From positions 1,115,578 through 1,179,577 of the forward strand of contig NZ_CP012622.1 in assembly GCF_001281045.1 (NCBI RefSeq): 64,000 nucleotides of DNA. Direction: 5' to 3'. Source of the DNA: Spiroplasma cantharicola. GTDB taxonomy: Bacteria; Bacillota_I; Bacilli_A; Mycoplasmatales; Mycoplasmataceae. This document shows, piece after piece, positions 34,166 to 45,916 of this stretch. How positions within the stretch are numbered: the stretch's first letter is position 1; every line of letters starts with the position of its first letter. The notes under the pieces were generated by a model. The model was given only the letters and a program-made list of their open reading frames with translations, was not told where the DNA came from and did not search any database. Both the position numbers and the translations under genes were made by a program.

Positions 34166-35714
34166 TTTTTAAAACCTTTCTAGCATTAAAAATTTCTAAA
34201 CATTTTTGTTTATCATAGTTAAATCAATTTTTAGGATTTATTCTGAAATAAAAGTCATTTATTTCTATATTATTTTTTGAAATAATTGCTTCATTAATAA
34301 TTCAAGAAACTAATAATATTATAATAAATACAAATCACATTATTGGAGATATAAGCTGTCCATCTATTAATGATTTTATAATATTTAAATAATAAATGTA
34401 AGCTAAAGTCAAAATTAACATTGAAGATGAAAATATTGCAGCACAATATGCTCCTTTAACTTTTCTAACTTCAATTTTTTTTGTTTTTCTATTTATAAGC
34501 ATTTGTATAATTAGTGGAACATGCAATAAATAAACAATAATAATTGTAGAGTCTGAAGATAAATATGCTGTATAGAGATAAGAATCATCTCCAGTTACAC
34601 TTTTAGGAAGTAATAAGCTTGAACCTACAAAACCTACAAAAAATATAAAAACAATTAAAATTGATATTCAACTTGATTTTATTTTAGAAAGTTGTCCCTC
34701 ATTGTTTTTGGAATAGACAAATTTTTCTTCAATTGAAGCTCTTATAACTATTGGATAAATTACACTATAAGCATTAACCATTGTAAGCAAAGTTAAAGTA
34801 ATAATTAAATTGAAAGTAAAATGTATTCTTGGATCAATATTATCTCTTTTGAAAATATTTAATATATTCCCATCAGTGGCTCCCATAAAAATAGCTACAC
34901 TAATTATTATGTAAAAGATTGAAACAGCAACAATCCCTGTCATCATTGCCGGAGCAACTACCTCTTTGTGTTCACAATCTTTTTGAATTGCAGCTGAATC
35001 TAAAAAACCATCAAATGCAAACATAATTGGTACCATTGTTAAAAATATATTATTTATTTTAAATTCCCCTACTTTTTCAGGGTCAAAAGAACTTTCCTTG
35101 CCAAGTGAGAAAAAAGTAATTCCTGCTATTAATACTGTTAATAAAGGAAGAAACTTCAGAAAAGAAAGTACAGTTTGCAAAATCTTACCTGGTTTGGTTG
35201 TATAAGTATTTACAATTTGAAATAGAATTAATATAAAAGCTGCTACAAAAATTTCAACAGTTATTTTTGTAGTTCCTGTTAATAAACTTTCTTTGCCTGT
35301 GGAAAATTCATAAATAATATTAATAGATTGAAAAAAACTACTTGTTGTAAATAATGCACCTATAATAATTAAAACTGGAAGATAAATAATGGCATATAAT
35401 ATTGTTACTAATGATCCATATCTTCTCCCAAGAAATCTTCCAGCTCAAGCTGTTAAAGTATTATGTTCCCCTTTCTTAGTTGAACTTGATAATTCTATGA
35501 AAGACAACATCATTGCGCAACAAAAAAATGCCATGAGTGTTCAAACAGCTATTGCTAAGTATGGATTATTTCCAGCTTTTACAAGTACACCATTATCTCC
35601 AGCATTTTTTAAATAAATTCCACTTCCAACTACTATACCAAAAGTCATTGAGAAAACAGATAAAAATTCAAAAATTTTATTTTTAGTTTTATTTTTCTTA
35701 TTAACCTTAATCAT
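34128..35714 (-). CDS. APC-family amino acid permease, copy 2
   Basis: 528 aa, paralogue of the next gene, sharing the N-terminal GIVVGSGIYLKN, the QKDCEHKEVVAPAMM block and the overall helix layout. ATG at 35714 follows GAGGTATAATTC. It lies 3 bases after the mnmG stop. Tandem duplication with divergence, so the two may have different substrates. Confidence 0.9.
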
Positions 35715-35717
35715 GAA

Positions 35718-37589
35718 TTATACCTCATTATATTTCTTTTTTAAGTGAAACAATAACATTTGAATATCTGCAGGGTTTACACCTGTTATTCTTGAAGCTT
35801 GTCCAATTGAAGTTGGTTTTACTTTTTCTAACTTCTGTCTTGCTTCAACAGCTATATTTTCAACTTTTGAATAATCAACATCTATTGGTATTTTTTTACT
35901 CTCCAGTTTTACAAATTTTTCAATTGTCTCATTTTCTTTTTTAATGTAACCTTCAAATCTTATTAAGATTAATAAAGTTTGTAACTGTTGTTTTGATAAT
36001 TTATTTAATTCTTTAATATATTTTTTAAAAATATTAATATCAACTTTAGGTTGTTTTAGTATTTCATATGCACTAAACCCTTGAGTTAAAATTGCTTGAC
36101 CAGCTTTTTTTAATTCAATTGCTAATTCTGTTTTCGGGCTAAATCTTATTTCCTTTAGTAGTTCTATATTTTCAAAAATTTCTTTTTCAAATTTTTCATG
36201 TAACTTTCATTCTTCTTTTGAAACTAAACCAATTTCATAACCATATTTTTTTAATCTCATTTCAGAATTATCATTTCTTAAAGTTAATCTATTTTCTGCT
36301 CTACTTGTCAGTAATCTATATGGCTCAATTACTCCCTTATTAATTAAATCATCAATCATAACTCCAATGTATGATTCATTTCTTTTTAAAATTAAAGGGT
36401 TTAAATTATCAATTTTTCGTACTGCATTTATTCCAGCAATTAACCCCTGACCAGCAGCTTCTTCATAGCCACTTGTTCCATTAATTTGACCTGCTAAAAA
36501 TAAATTACCAACTAATTTTAATTCTAAAGATAATTTTAACTGTTGAGGGTCAATACAATCATATTCAATTGCGTAAGCTCATTTATCTACAATAACATTT
36601 TCAAATCCTGGTAAACTTCTAAGCATCTTATCTTGTATTTCAATGGGCATTGAAGTTGAAAATCCTTGAACATAAAAAGTATCTAAAGATTTTGATTCAG
36701 GCTCTAAAAAAATTTGATGAGTCTCTTTTGTACTAAATCTTACAATTTTATCTTCAAAACTTGGACAATATCTTGGTCCTACTGATTCAATTTCACCAGA
36801 ATACATTGCTGACCTATGCAAGTTTTCTTCAATAATTTTTTTGGTTTTTGAAGTTGAATGAATTAAATAACAAACTTCTTGTTTTTCATATGGTAAAAAA
36901 TTACTTGTAGAAAAAGAAAATGCCAAGTCTTCATTTGTTCCAGGTTCAATTAATGCTTTTGATAAATCTATAGAATTAATTTTAACTCTTGGAGGTGTAC
37001 CTGTTTTAAATCTAAAAGTTCTAAGGCCAAGTTTAACTAAAGTTTGACTTAATGACTTTGTTGTAATTTCATCATTTGGTCCGCCTTCATATTTTTCTTC
37101 ACCACGATATATTAATGAAGAAAGATAAGTTCCAGTAGTTAAAACAACTGCTTTACAATGAATTTCAGTTTTATCTTCTAATATAACTGATTTAACATTA
37201 TTATTAGAATCTAAAGTTATATCTTTAACTACACCAATAACTAATTCCAAATTTTTTTGATTTTCAACAACTCTTTGCATATACTTTGAGTATTCAATCT
37301 TATCTGATTGAGCACGTAAAGCTCAAATTCCAGGTCCTCTTGAAGAATTAAGTAATTTCATTTGCAATGCAGTTGCATCTGCAGCTTTACCCATTTCTCC
37401 TCCAAGTGAATCAATTTCTCTTACAACTATACCTTTTGCTGGTCCTCCAATTGATGGATTACAAGGCATAGTTGCAATTTTATCTCTATATAAATTAACT
37501 AAAATTGTTTTCTTTCCTAATCTTGCAGAAGCTAATGCCGCTTCTACTCCAGCGTGCCCTGCTCCAACTACAACTATTTCAGCTTGCAT
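35718..37589 (-). CDS. mnmG: tRNA uridine 5-carboxymethylaminomethyl modification enzyme MnmG
   Basis: FAD-dependent enzyme that, with MnmE, modifies U34 of tRNAs. 623 aa, the usual size. N-terminal FAD motif [16 protein letters not shown]; the characteristic [12 protein letters not shown] and [14 protein letters not shown] follow. The start is ATG at 37589 at a good distance from GGAGG; a GTG six bases upstream is also in frame but too close to the ribosome site. Its partner mnmE is at 60095. Confidence 0.96.
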
Positions 37590-37608
37590 GTGCACGCCTC
37601 CTTTTCTT

Positions 37609-39123
37609 TTATTTTATTCTTTCAAATAAAACTAATTTATTAATTATTTTCTTAAACTTGAAATCTTTCTCTAAATTTTTAAAATTAATATCTTTTGGAT
37701 CTAATCCCATTTGATTTATCATATTCGGATATGAATTAACAAGAATTGGTTTTAATAAGTAAGAAATAATAACAATATTTTTTTGTAAAACAGAAAGTAC
37801 TTCTAATAGTTCCTCAAGTTTATTTTCTTTTTCTAAAGTTCAAGGTTTTGAATCTTCAATAAATTTGTTGCATTCTTGTGCAAGTTTTAAAACTATTTGA
37901 GTTGCTTCAGACATATTATAGCTATCCATTTTCTCTTTATAATTTTTAATTGTATCAAAAGCATTTTTAACTAATCAATGGTTTGAAACTTTTTTAATTG
38001 GCAATAGTCCATCAAAATATTTAATAATCATATTTGATACTCTTGAAATTAAATTACCAATATTATTTGCTAAATTATTATTAAATGATTCTATAAATAA
38101 TTCATTTGTAAAACTTCCATCTTTATCCGTAGGCAAATTATTTATTATATAAAATCTTAAAGCATCACTTGAATATGTATTAATTATTTCAATTGGATCT
38201 AAAACATTTCCAATAGATTTAGACATTTTTTTATCACCGCTTAAAATTCAACCATGTGATAATAATTTATCTGGAGTTTTTAAGCCAAGCGAATTTAAAA
38301 TTACTGGTCAATAAATTGAATGAAACCTTGTAATTTCTTTTCCAATAATTTGCAAAATTTCAGTATCCTTTGATCAAAATTTTTTTAAAAGTTCATTATT
38401 TTTTGATTTATAGCCTAAAGCCGTAATGTAATTTGAAAGTGCATCTAATCATACATAGATTACATGTTTTGGATTTTCCTTTATTTGAATTCCTCAATTA
38501 AAACTTACACGTGTAACTGAGAGATCTTCTAAATCATTGTTAATAAAATTATTTAACATTTCTTTTTTTCTTGATTCAGGTTCTAAAAAATCTGTAGAAA
38601 ATAACTCTTGAAGGTATTTTTTAAAACTTGAAACTTTTAACATGTATGTTTCTTCTTCAAAATTTTTAGCTTCTTTGCCACAAACAAAATGATGAAATGT
38701 TTCATCCATTTGTTCTTTTGTTAAAAACTCTTCGCAACTAATACAATATTTTCCTTTATAAGTTGAAGGATAAATTAATTTTTTTTCTAATAAATCACTA
38801 AAAATTTCTTTAACAGCAACAACATGGTCTTCATCAGTAGTTCTGATAAAACGAGTATAATCTATATTTAATAGTTTTCATAAATTTAAAAAACCTTTTA
38901 CAATTTCATCAACATATTCTTTTGGTTTTAAATTTTGCTCTTTTGCTTTTTCTTCAATTTTTTGTCCATGTTCATCTGAACCTGTCAAAAAGAAAACTTC
39001 AAATCCGTCTTCTTTTTTATATCTTGAAATAACATCTGCTAATGTTGTTGTATAAGCATGTCCTATGTGTAAATTTCCACTTGGATAATATATAGGTGTT
39101 GTTACAAAAAAATATTTTTTCAT
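37609..39123 (-). CDS. metG: Methionyl-tRNA synthetase
   Basis: Class I synthetase charging tRNA-Met. 504 aa. HIGH motif [12 protein letters not shown] near residue 14 and KMSKS in [12 protein letters not shown] at about residue 300. Adjacent to hpt with a 2-base gap. Several TGA Trp, including RDIDWFWDM-type positions that split the frame in the standard code. A short protein, without the C-terminal dimerisation domain of larger MetRS. Confidence 0.95.
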
Positions 39124-39125
39124 AA

Positions 39126-39638
39126 CTATTCTTCTATTGAAAGACTATATATTCCCTTTAGCCCTCTATAACTTTCTTTATAAGTTAAACCATAACCAAC
39201 AACAAATACATCTTCTAATTTAAATAAAGATGCACTTTCTAATTCCATTTTTCTTTCTTTAATATTTTTTTCAATTAAGTTTAAAATTTGAATATTTGCA
39301 GGTTTTTCTTTTTTAACAAGACTATGTAATTTTTGTAATCTGTTTCCTTTATTTAAAACATCATTTACAATTAATACATTTTTATCTGTTAAAGTATTTT
39401 TTAAACCAAGGTCTATTAATAAATCTTCATTTTCCTTTGGTGTTGTTACAAACTGAATTGTTACATCAATTGGTAATTCTCTAATTAAATCAGCAATAAA
39501 AATAAATGAACTTGATAGATCAGCTACAATAACTAGTTGTTGATTTTCATAAGTTTTTCCTAAATCGGTTCCTATTTTGGCAATTGCTGCTTTGATTTCT
39601 TCTTCTGTTATTAAAGTTACTAATTTTTGATTATCCAT
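39126..39638 (-). CDS. hpt: Hypoxanthine phosphoribosyltransferase, divergent PRPP motif
   Basis: 170 aa. Matches the Hpt fold: [16 protein letters not shown] at the N-terminus and [20 protein letters not shown] at the C-terminus (the conserved VGYGLDY block). The PRPP-binding motif, normally VLIVEDIIDTG, reads [17 protein letters not shown], with the acidic E and D replaced. The gene may therefore have weak or altered activity. It lies between metG and purB, overlapping the purB stop by 8 bases. Confidence 0.85.
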   Translation of the reverse strand: MDNQKLVTLITEEEIKAAIAKIGTDLGKTYENQQLVIVADLSSSFIFIADLIRELPIDVTIQFVTTPKENEDLLIDLGLKNTLTDKNVLIVNDVLNKGNRLQKLHSLVKKEKPANIQILNLIEKNIKERKMELESASLFKLEDVFVVGYGLTYKESYRGLKGIYSLSIEE

Positions 39639-40935
39639 GATTATTCATCACCCTTCTAAACATTTTTTCAACATTTCTGGTGAAAAAATTAATATCAAAA
39701 AGCTCATTTAGTTCATTCTTTGATGAAATATATTTCATGATTCCATTTTTAATTAAAATTTCTTTAAAACTTTTTTTTGAAGTTTGGCACTCTAAAGTAC
39801 ACTTCTGAATAAAATCATAAATTTCTTCTCTTGAAAATTGATACTTCATTAAAATATAGGTTAATACTCTTTGACTAAAAAATATTCCCTTTTGGTCATT
39901 AATATGTGAGGCAATTAAATCATAATTAATTACCAAATCATTAATTGTATTTGTCATTCTCTTTGATACATAAATAATTATATTATAAATATCTGGAAAA
40001 ACTAATCTTTCGTTTGAACTATGTGAAATATCTCTTTCGTGTCATAAAACGTTATTTTCAAATGCAGTGTTTACAAAAGATCTTGCATATCTTGAAAGAC
40101 CACATATATTTTCTGAACTTATTGGGTTTTTTTTGTGAGGCATTGAGCTTGAACCTTTTTGTTCTAAACCAAATCCTTCACATATTTCTTGAACCTCACT
40201 TCTTTGAAAATGTCTTATTTCAGTTGCAATTTTTTCAAAAGTTGATGCTATATTTGCAATTACAGATATTAAAAATGCATGTCTATCTCTTTGAGTAACT
40301 TGAGTTGAAATTTTATCTAAATTTAAACTCATTGCTTTTGCAACATATTCTTCAACTTCAAGTTCTAAATTAGCATAATTACCCATTGAACCAGAAATTT
40401 TTGCAACTTCAATTTGATGTCTTGCTAATCTCAATCTTACAATTTGTCTTTGTATTTCATCAAATCATAAAAGAAATTTTAAACCCAAAGATGTTGGTTC
40501 TCCATACATACCATGTGTTCTTCCCATTATGATTATTTTTTTTGTCTCTTCTGCTTTTTGTTTTAAGATTTTACTTAAATTATTTAAAGATTCTTCTAAT
40601 AAAATATTTGATTGTTGAATCATTTTATTTTGAGCAGTGTCTACAACATCAGTAGAGGTTAAACCAATATGAACTCATTTTTTTTCTGAACCTAATTGTT
40701 CTGAGATCATTCTTGTGAATGCTACAACATCATGTTTTGTTTTTTGTTCAATTTCAAGCATTCTGTTAATGTCAACTTTTGCTATTTCTTTAATTTTTTT
40801 TGCATCATCAAGTGGAACAAATCCCAATTGTGCCCAAGCATTTACAACATTTATTTCAACTTGTAATCAAATATTAAGCTTATTATTATCCGCTCAAATT
40901 TTTTCAACTTCTTTTACAGCATAGCGTTGTATCAT
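39631..40935 (-). CDS. purB: Adenylosuccinate lyase
   Basis: 434 aa. Fumarase/aspartase superfamily signature GSSSMPHKKNP present; the earlier SGSMGNYANL and THGMYGEPTSLG (TRTHGQ-like) blocks support it. It splits adenylosuccinate to AMP. Start at 40935; Trp-rich N-terminus with TGA codons (EKIWADNNKLNIWLQ). Next to purA, the preceding enzyme of the pathway. Confidence 0.95.
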
Positions 40936-40952
40936 TTTTTAATTCACCTCCA

Positions 40953-42242
40953 TTAAAAAATATTTTCCAGTATTATTGTTTGCTCTCTATCTGGACCAAC
41001 AGAAAATCCTGAAATTTTTATTTCACATACTTTTTCAATCATTTTTAAATAATTTTTAGCAGCATGTGGTAATTGATCAAACGAAGTTACTTTTGTTATA
41101 TCTTCTTTTCATCCAGGATTTGATAAATAAATTGGTTGACATCTTTCATATTTTTGATTTACACTTGGCAAATTATTAATTTCTTTTCCATCTAATTCAT
41201 ATTTTACACAAATATTAATTTCATCTACTCCTGATAAAACATCAAGTAATGTAATAAAAATTGAATCAATTCCAGAAGTTCTAATTGCATGCTTTAAAGC
41301 CACTGCATCTAGTCAACCAATTCTTCTTGGTCTCTTTGTATTTGAACCATATTCATTACCACGTTCTCTAATTCCATCACCAATTTTATTATTTAATTCT
41401 GTAGGAAAAGCTCCTGCTCCAACTCTTGTTGAATATGCTTTAACAACCCCCATAGTTGAATTAATTAATTTGTGACTTATTCCACTTCCTGTTGAAGCGT
41501 TATTTGCAGATGTATTAGAACTGGTTACATAAGGATATGTTCCATGATCTATATCTAATAAAGCTCCTTGAGCACCTTCAAATAAAACTTTTTTACCTTC
41601 TTTGATAGCAGATTCAATAAATGAATCAGTATCAATAACTCTTTCTTTTATTTTAGTATAGGCTTCAATTAAATCTTTATAAGTATCTTCAAAATTTAAA
41701 GATTTAATATTAAACATATTTTTTAAAAATTTCATTTGATAATCAAAAACTAATTTAAATCTTTGTTTAAAATTTTCTTCACCTAATTCACCAAGTCTTA
41801 TCCCTAATCTAGAAACTTTATCTTGATAAGCTGGTCCTATTCCTCTTTTTGTAGTACCAATTTTATTATCACCACGTTCATTTTCTTGTGCTTCATCAAT
41901 TAATATATGATAGGGCAAAATTAATTGAACTCTATCTGAGATTAAAAGATTTCCATAATCCACTCCACTTTGTTTGATAATTTCAAACTCTTTAACTAAG
42001 TTTATTAAATTTACAACACAACCATTTCCAATTATATTTGTTACCCTTTTATTAAAAATTCCTGAGGGGATTATTGTAACTTTATGTTTTTGACCATTGA
42101 AATTAATAACATGGCCAGCATTATCTCCTCCTGCAAATCTAACAACCATATTTGCTTTTTGAGCAAAATAATCTGTCATTTTACCTTTTCCTTCATCACC
42201 CCATTGGGCTCCAACAACAACTAATGAATTATATTTTTCCAT
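40953..42242 (-). CDS. purA: Adenylosuccinate synthase
   Basis: 429 aa, the family length. GAQWGDEGKGKMTD near the N-terminus; DNAGHVINFNGQ, GTTKRGIGPAY and GVVKAYSTRVGAGAFPTEL are characteristic blocks. Makes adenylosuccinate from IMP, aspartate and GTP. The C-terminal end carries TGA Trp (GWLDAV, PGWKED). Start at 42242 follows AAGGAG. The purB start is 17 bases downstream of its stop. Confidence 0.97.
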
Positions 42243-42250
42243 TTTTCTCC

Positions 42251-42811
42251 TTAATTAAATTTATTCATAATATTTTTAAAATCTTCTTGTGAAATAAATT
42301 CTTCTACAAAAGACGATATATTTAAAATCTGTTTTTTTATTAAAACTATTTCTTCTTCTGTCATTTTTGACAATACTCAATCAACAATTTTATATTGGCC
42401 TGGATTACCAATACCTATTTTTAATCTATTAAAATTTTCAGTTTTTAAATGACTTATAATATTTTTAATTCCATTATGACCACCAGCACTTCCAGAGTTT
42501 CTGAACCTAGTTTTAGACAATTCTAAATCCTTATCGTCATGTAAAACTATAAAGTCTTTGATATCTATTTTATAATATTGCAATATTGATATAATAGCTT
42601 CTCCAGATAAATTCATAAAAGTTTGTGGTTTTACAAATAAAATTTTTTCTCCTTTAATATTTGAAAAAAATATTTGAGCATTGAAATTTTCAATACTTTT
42701 TTGAAAACCATATTTTTCTAATAATACATCAATGGCAATAAAACCCGCGTTGTGCCTTGTATTAACATAATTTTGTCCAGGATTACCTAAACCAACAATT
42801 AATTTTGACAT
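42251..42811 (-). CDS. pth: Peptidyl-tRNA hydrolase
   Basis: 186 aa. GLGNPGQNYVNTRHNAGF with the catalytic His, KPQTFMNLSGEA, HDDKDL and GSAGGHNGIKNI. Frees tRNA from drop-off peptidyl-tRNA. One TGA Trp (KIVDWVLS) breaks the frame in the standard code. Only 1 base separates it from prs. Confidence 0.96.
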
Positions 42812-42812
42812 T

Positions 42813-43850
42813 TTATTTTTTATATCCTTTTATGTATGCATTAACTCGTTTTACTATTTTATCTTGCTCTTCATTGTAAACTCCTGTTAAAGAAGATTTT
42901 TCATATGAGCTTTTTATCATTCTTGCTAATAATTTTGCAACTGAGATTATTTTTAAACCTTTAAACTTACGCTCTTGAGGAATTTGAATTGTATCAGTTA
43001 CAACAACACTATTGACAGTTTTGTCATCAATAACTGCCTGCATTTTTGAAACTGCTTCACCATTAAATAATCCATGACAAGCAATTATATGGATTTCTTT
43101 TGCACCTTGTTCTCTTAAAGCTTGTGCTCCTTTTATAATTGTTCCACCAGTATCGATCATGTCATCAATAATAAAACAAGTTTTATCCTTGACATCTCCC
43201 AAGATAAACTCTACTTCAGCTTTATTTGGTTCTGGTCTTCTTTTTGCAATAACAGCTATCCCGTTTGTTATATTACCTGTATATTTTGCAACTCCATGTA
43301 CTCTTGATAAACCACCGTGGTCTGGTGAAACAAGTATACACTGTGATGGATCTAATTTGTTTTTTGAAATTGTATCAATAATTTCTGAAGCTACTATTTG
43401 AGCAGTTGAAAAATTATCTGTTGGAATATTAAAAAATCCCATAATCTGAGCAGAGTGCAAATCTACAGTTATTACTCTGTGTGCTCCTGCTGTTTCAATA
43501 AGATTAGCAACTAATCTCGAAGTAATTGGTTGCCTACCTTTTGCTTTTCTATCTTGTCGCGCATAACCAAAATATGGAATTACAACATTTATTTTAGCTG
43601 CATTTGCTCTTTTAAAAGCATCTACTGCAATTAAAAGCTCCATTAAATTATCATTCACTGGTTGATTTGTTGATTGAACAATATATATCTCTTGTCCTCT
43701 AACTGAGTCAAGTGATTGAACAATCATTTCTCCATCCAAAAATTTAGATGTATTAGCTTGTGATTCTTCAACATCTAATATTTCACATATCCTTTTTGTT
43801 AAATTTTTGTTTGATGATAAACCAAAAATTTTAATATCTTGTTTGTTCAT
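42813..43850 (-). CDS. prs: Ribose-phosphate pyrophosphokinase
   Basis: Makes PRPP from ribose-5-phosphate. 345 aa. IPYFGYARQDRKAKGRQPIT (ATP/PRPP loop), VDLHSAQIMGFF, and CFIIDDMIDTGGTI. The start is ATG at 43850, after AAGGAGACTTATATTT, giving MNKQDIKIFGLSSN. No TGA codon interrupts it. Divergent from the ABC-F gene. Confidence 0.97.
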   Translation of the reverse strand: MNKQDIKIFGLSSNKNLTKRICEILDVEESQANTSKFLDGEMIVQSLDSVRGQEIYIVQSTNQPVNDNLMELLIAVDAFKRANAAKINVVIPYFGYARQDRKAKGRQPITSRLVANLIETAGAHRVITVDLHSAQIMGFFNIPTDNFSTAQIVASEIIDTISKNKLDPSQCILVSPDHGGLSRVHGVAKYTGNITNGIAVIAKRRPEPNKAEVEFILGDVKDKTCFIIDDMIDTGGTIIKGAQALREQGAKEIHIIACHGLFNGEAVSKMQAVIDDKTVNSVVVTDTIQIPQERKFKGLKIISVAKLLARMIKSSYEKSSLTGVYNEEQDKIVKRVNAYIKGYKK

Positions 43851-44158
43851 AAATATAAGTCTCCTTAAATATAATATCAAATTTTCACCTACCTTTTGTC
43901 ATTTGCTAAATTAAAAAACCTTAAATATAAGAAGAAATAACTAGCAAAGTATAAGAAAAATAATAATCTTTAAGCCTTCTAGGCAATGTTTTTAAAATAA
44001 AAAACTATTATCTTTCATAAAAAGTACAAATATTAAGTGAAAATAATTAAATAATAGAAAATAATATATAATCAAATAGGAGTTAATAAAAACTTCTATA
44101 CTTGTTTGTTATAAGTCTTAAGGACTTTTTTTATTGCAATAATGATGGAGGAAACAAA
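43851..44158. promoter_or_regulatory. Divergent intergenic region prs / ABC-F with leader hairpins
   Basis: 308 bases without a confident gene. It holds a small inverted repeat, gcct/aggc, at about 43975-43986. On the + strand a candidate leader has two hairpins: aggagtt/aacttct (about 44081-44097) and, directly before the ABC-F ribosome site, aagtc/gactt (44113-44127) followed by a T-run (44126-44133). The second is a terminator-like structure inside the 5' leader. Confidence 0.5.
44113..44133 (+). terminator. Attenuator-like hairpin upstream of the ABC-F gene
   Basis: aagtc/gactt stem, 5-base loop, then seven T residues, ending 25 bases before the ATG. ABC-F resistance genes are often controlled by ribosome-mediated attenuation; whether this is one is inference. 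Confidence 0.45.
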
Positions 44159-45691
44159 ATGGGATTAGTTTTTTTAGATAATTTAACACACGCAAATGGT
44201 GGTAAAAAATTGTATGACAATACAAGTTTTAGGCTAAATAGAGGTGAACATATTGCTTTAATTGGACCAAATGGAACTGGTAAAACAACTTTGTTAAATA
44301 TAATTGCTGGTAAAATGTTATGTGATAAAGGTGAATTAAAGATTCATCCAAAAACAAAAATTGGTTATTTGGATCAACATCAAGATGTAGATTTAGAAGA
44401 AACTGTTGATTCATATTTAAAAGGTGCTTTCGCAGAACTTTTTGAATTAGAAGCAAGAATGAATAAAATTTATGAAGATATGGCTATTGAATATAAAGAA
44501 GAAGATCTTGTAAAAGCACTTGGCTATCAAGATACTTTAAATTTAAATGATTTCGATTCAATTGATAAAAAAATTGGGAACTTAGTTACAGGTTTAGGTA
44601 TTGGTCTAGAGAAACTTCAAACTTCAATGGGCGAATTAAGTGGAGGTCAAAGAGGTAAAGTAATTCTTGCAAAACTACTATTAAGTGGTGATGATTTTTT
44701 ATTACTTGATGAACCAACAAACTTTTTAGATTTAGAACAAGTAAAATGACTTGCTAAATTTTTACAAACTTTTGAAAAGGCTTTCATAATGGTTTCCCAT
44801 GATAATGATTTTATTAATAAGACTTGTGGGATAATTTATGCACTTGATAATTTAAAATTAACAAGATATGTTGGAAATTACGATAAATATTTAGAAGAAG
44901 CTGAAATACAAAAAGAGCAATATGATAAGGCTTTTGTGGCACAACAAAGAGAAATAAAAAAACTTGAAACTTATGTTGCAAAAAATAAAGCAAGAGCTTC
45001 CACTGCAAAATCAGCTCAATCAAGACAAAAACAACTTGAAAAGATTGATGTAATACAAGAACGAAGAGATTTAACAAAACCTAAGTTTTCCTTTTCTTAT
45101 AAAAGACCAAGTACAAATGTAATTGTCAAAGCTCATAGTTTAGTTATTGGTTATGATTCGCCTCTATTACATGAACTTAACTTTGAATTAAGAGAAGGAG
45201 AAAAATGTATTATTAGTGGTAGAAATGGTATTGGTAAAACTACATTTTTAAAAACTATGTCTACAGAAATTCCCGCTTTTAAAGGTGAAGTTGAACTTGG
45301 ACATGCTGTTGAATATGCATATTTTAAGCAAATTGAAGATGTTAGAGGAATTAGTCCTATAAAATATTTAATGGATAGATTTGATAATATTACTGAATCA
45401 GAGGCAAGATCAAAAATAGCCCAATTTGGTGTTAAAAGTGGTTTAATGATGCAACCTATGGAAAAGTTATCTGGTGGAGAACAAACAAGAATTAGGTTAG
45501 CTGCTCTAAGTATGATTCCTTGTAGTTTATTGGTTCTTGACGAACCTACTAATCATATTGATGTTTTAGCAAAAGAAGCATTATTAGAAGCAATAGAGAA
45601 TTTTAAGGGAACAGTTATTCTTACAACTCACGATATTAATTTTTCAACAAACTGAGCAAATAGAACATTAGATTTTTCAGATTTAGTGTAG
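44159..45691 (+). CDS. ABC-F family ATPase
   Basis: 510 aa with two ABC ATPase domains and no membrane part. First Walker A GPNGTGKTT near residue 36, signature LSGGQRGK, Walker B LLLDEPTNFLDL. A linker helix pair follows (KEQYDKAFVAQQREIKKLE). The second set is RNGIGKTT, LSGGEQTR and LVLDEPTNHID. ABC-F proteins act on ribosomes (translation quality control or antibiotic protection). ATG at 44159 after GGAGG. TGA Trp after EQVK. The exact subclass is not assigned. Confidence 0.92.
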
Positions 45692-45720
45692 AATAATTTT
45701 ATAACTGGGAGGTTTATATA

Positions 45721-45879
45721 ATGAAAAATGAATTTGATCCATCATGTTTTAAATGTGTTGAAGAAATGAAAAAAACAAATAAGGGTGGAGCTGCAGCAAG
45801 TGTATTAGCAATGAAAATGCAACAAAATGTAGCTAATCAAGATTTGGATAACATAAAAGTTTGTGAAAGACATGCTTAA
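45721..45879 (+). CDS. Small Cys/His protein, 52 aa
   Basis: MKNEFDPSCFKCVEEM ... VCERHA. Two Cys in CFKC and a C-terminal Cys/His pair could bind a zinc ion. ATG follows GGGAGG. It lies 29 bases after the ABC-F gene and ends at a terminator, so they may be an operon. Not recognised. Confidence 0.6.
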   Translation: MKNEFDPSCFKCVEEMKKTNKGGAAASVLAMKMQQNVANQDLDNIKVCERHA

Positions 45880-45916
45880 AAAAACTAGTTTATTTCAATA
45901 AACTAGTTTTTTTTAT
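45878..45916. terminator. Bidirectional terminator, ABC-F operon / ispE
   Basis: Long perfect inverted repeat aaaaactagtttatt/aataaactagttttt with a 3-base loop and T-run. The ispE stop codon lies within the stem. Confidence 0.85.

Noticed and set aside
43122..43401. Two + strand open frames within prs
   Set aside because: Antisense to a highly conserved enzyme; no start signals.
43970..43990. tRNA or riboswitch in the prs / ABC-F spacer
   Set aside because: Only a 4-base-pair stem is seen; no tRNA arms or known riboswitch core.
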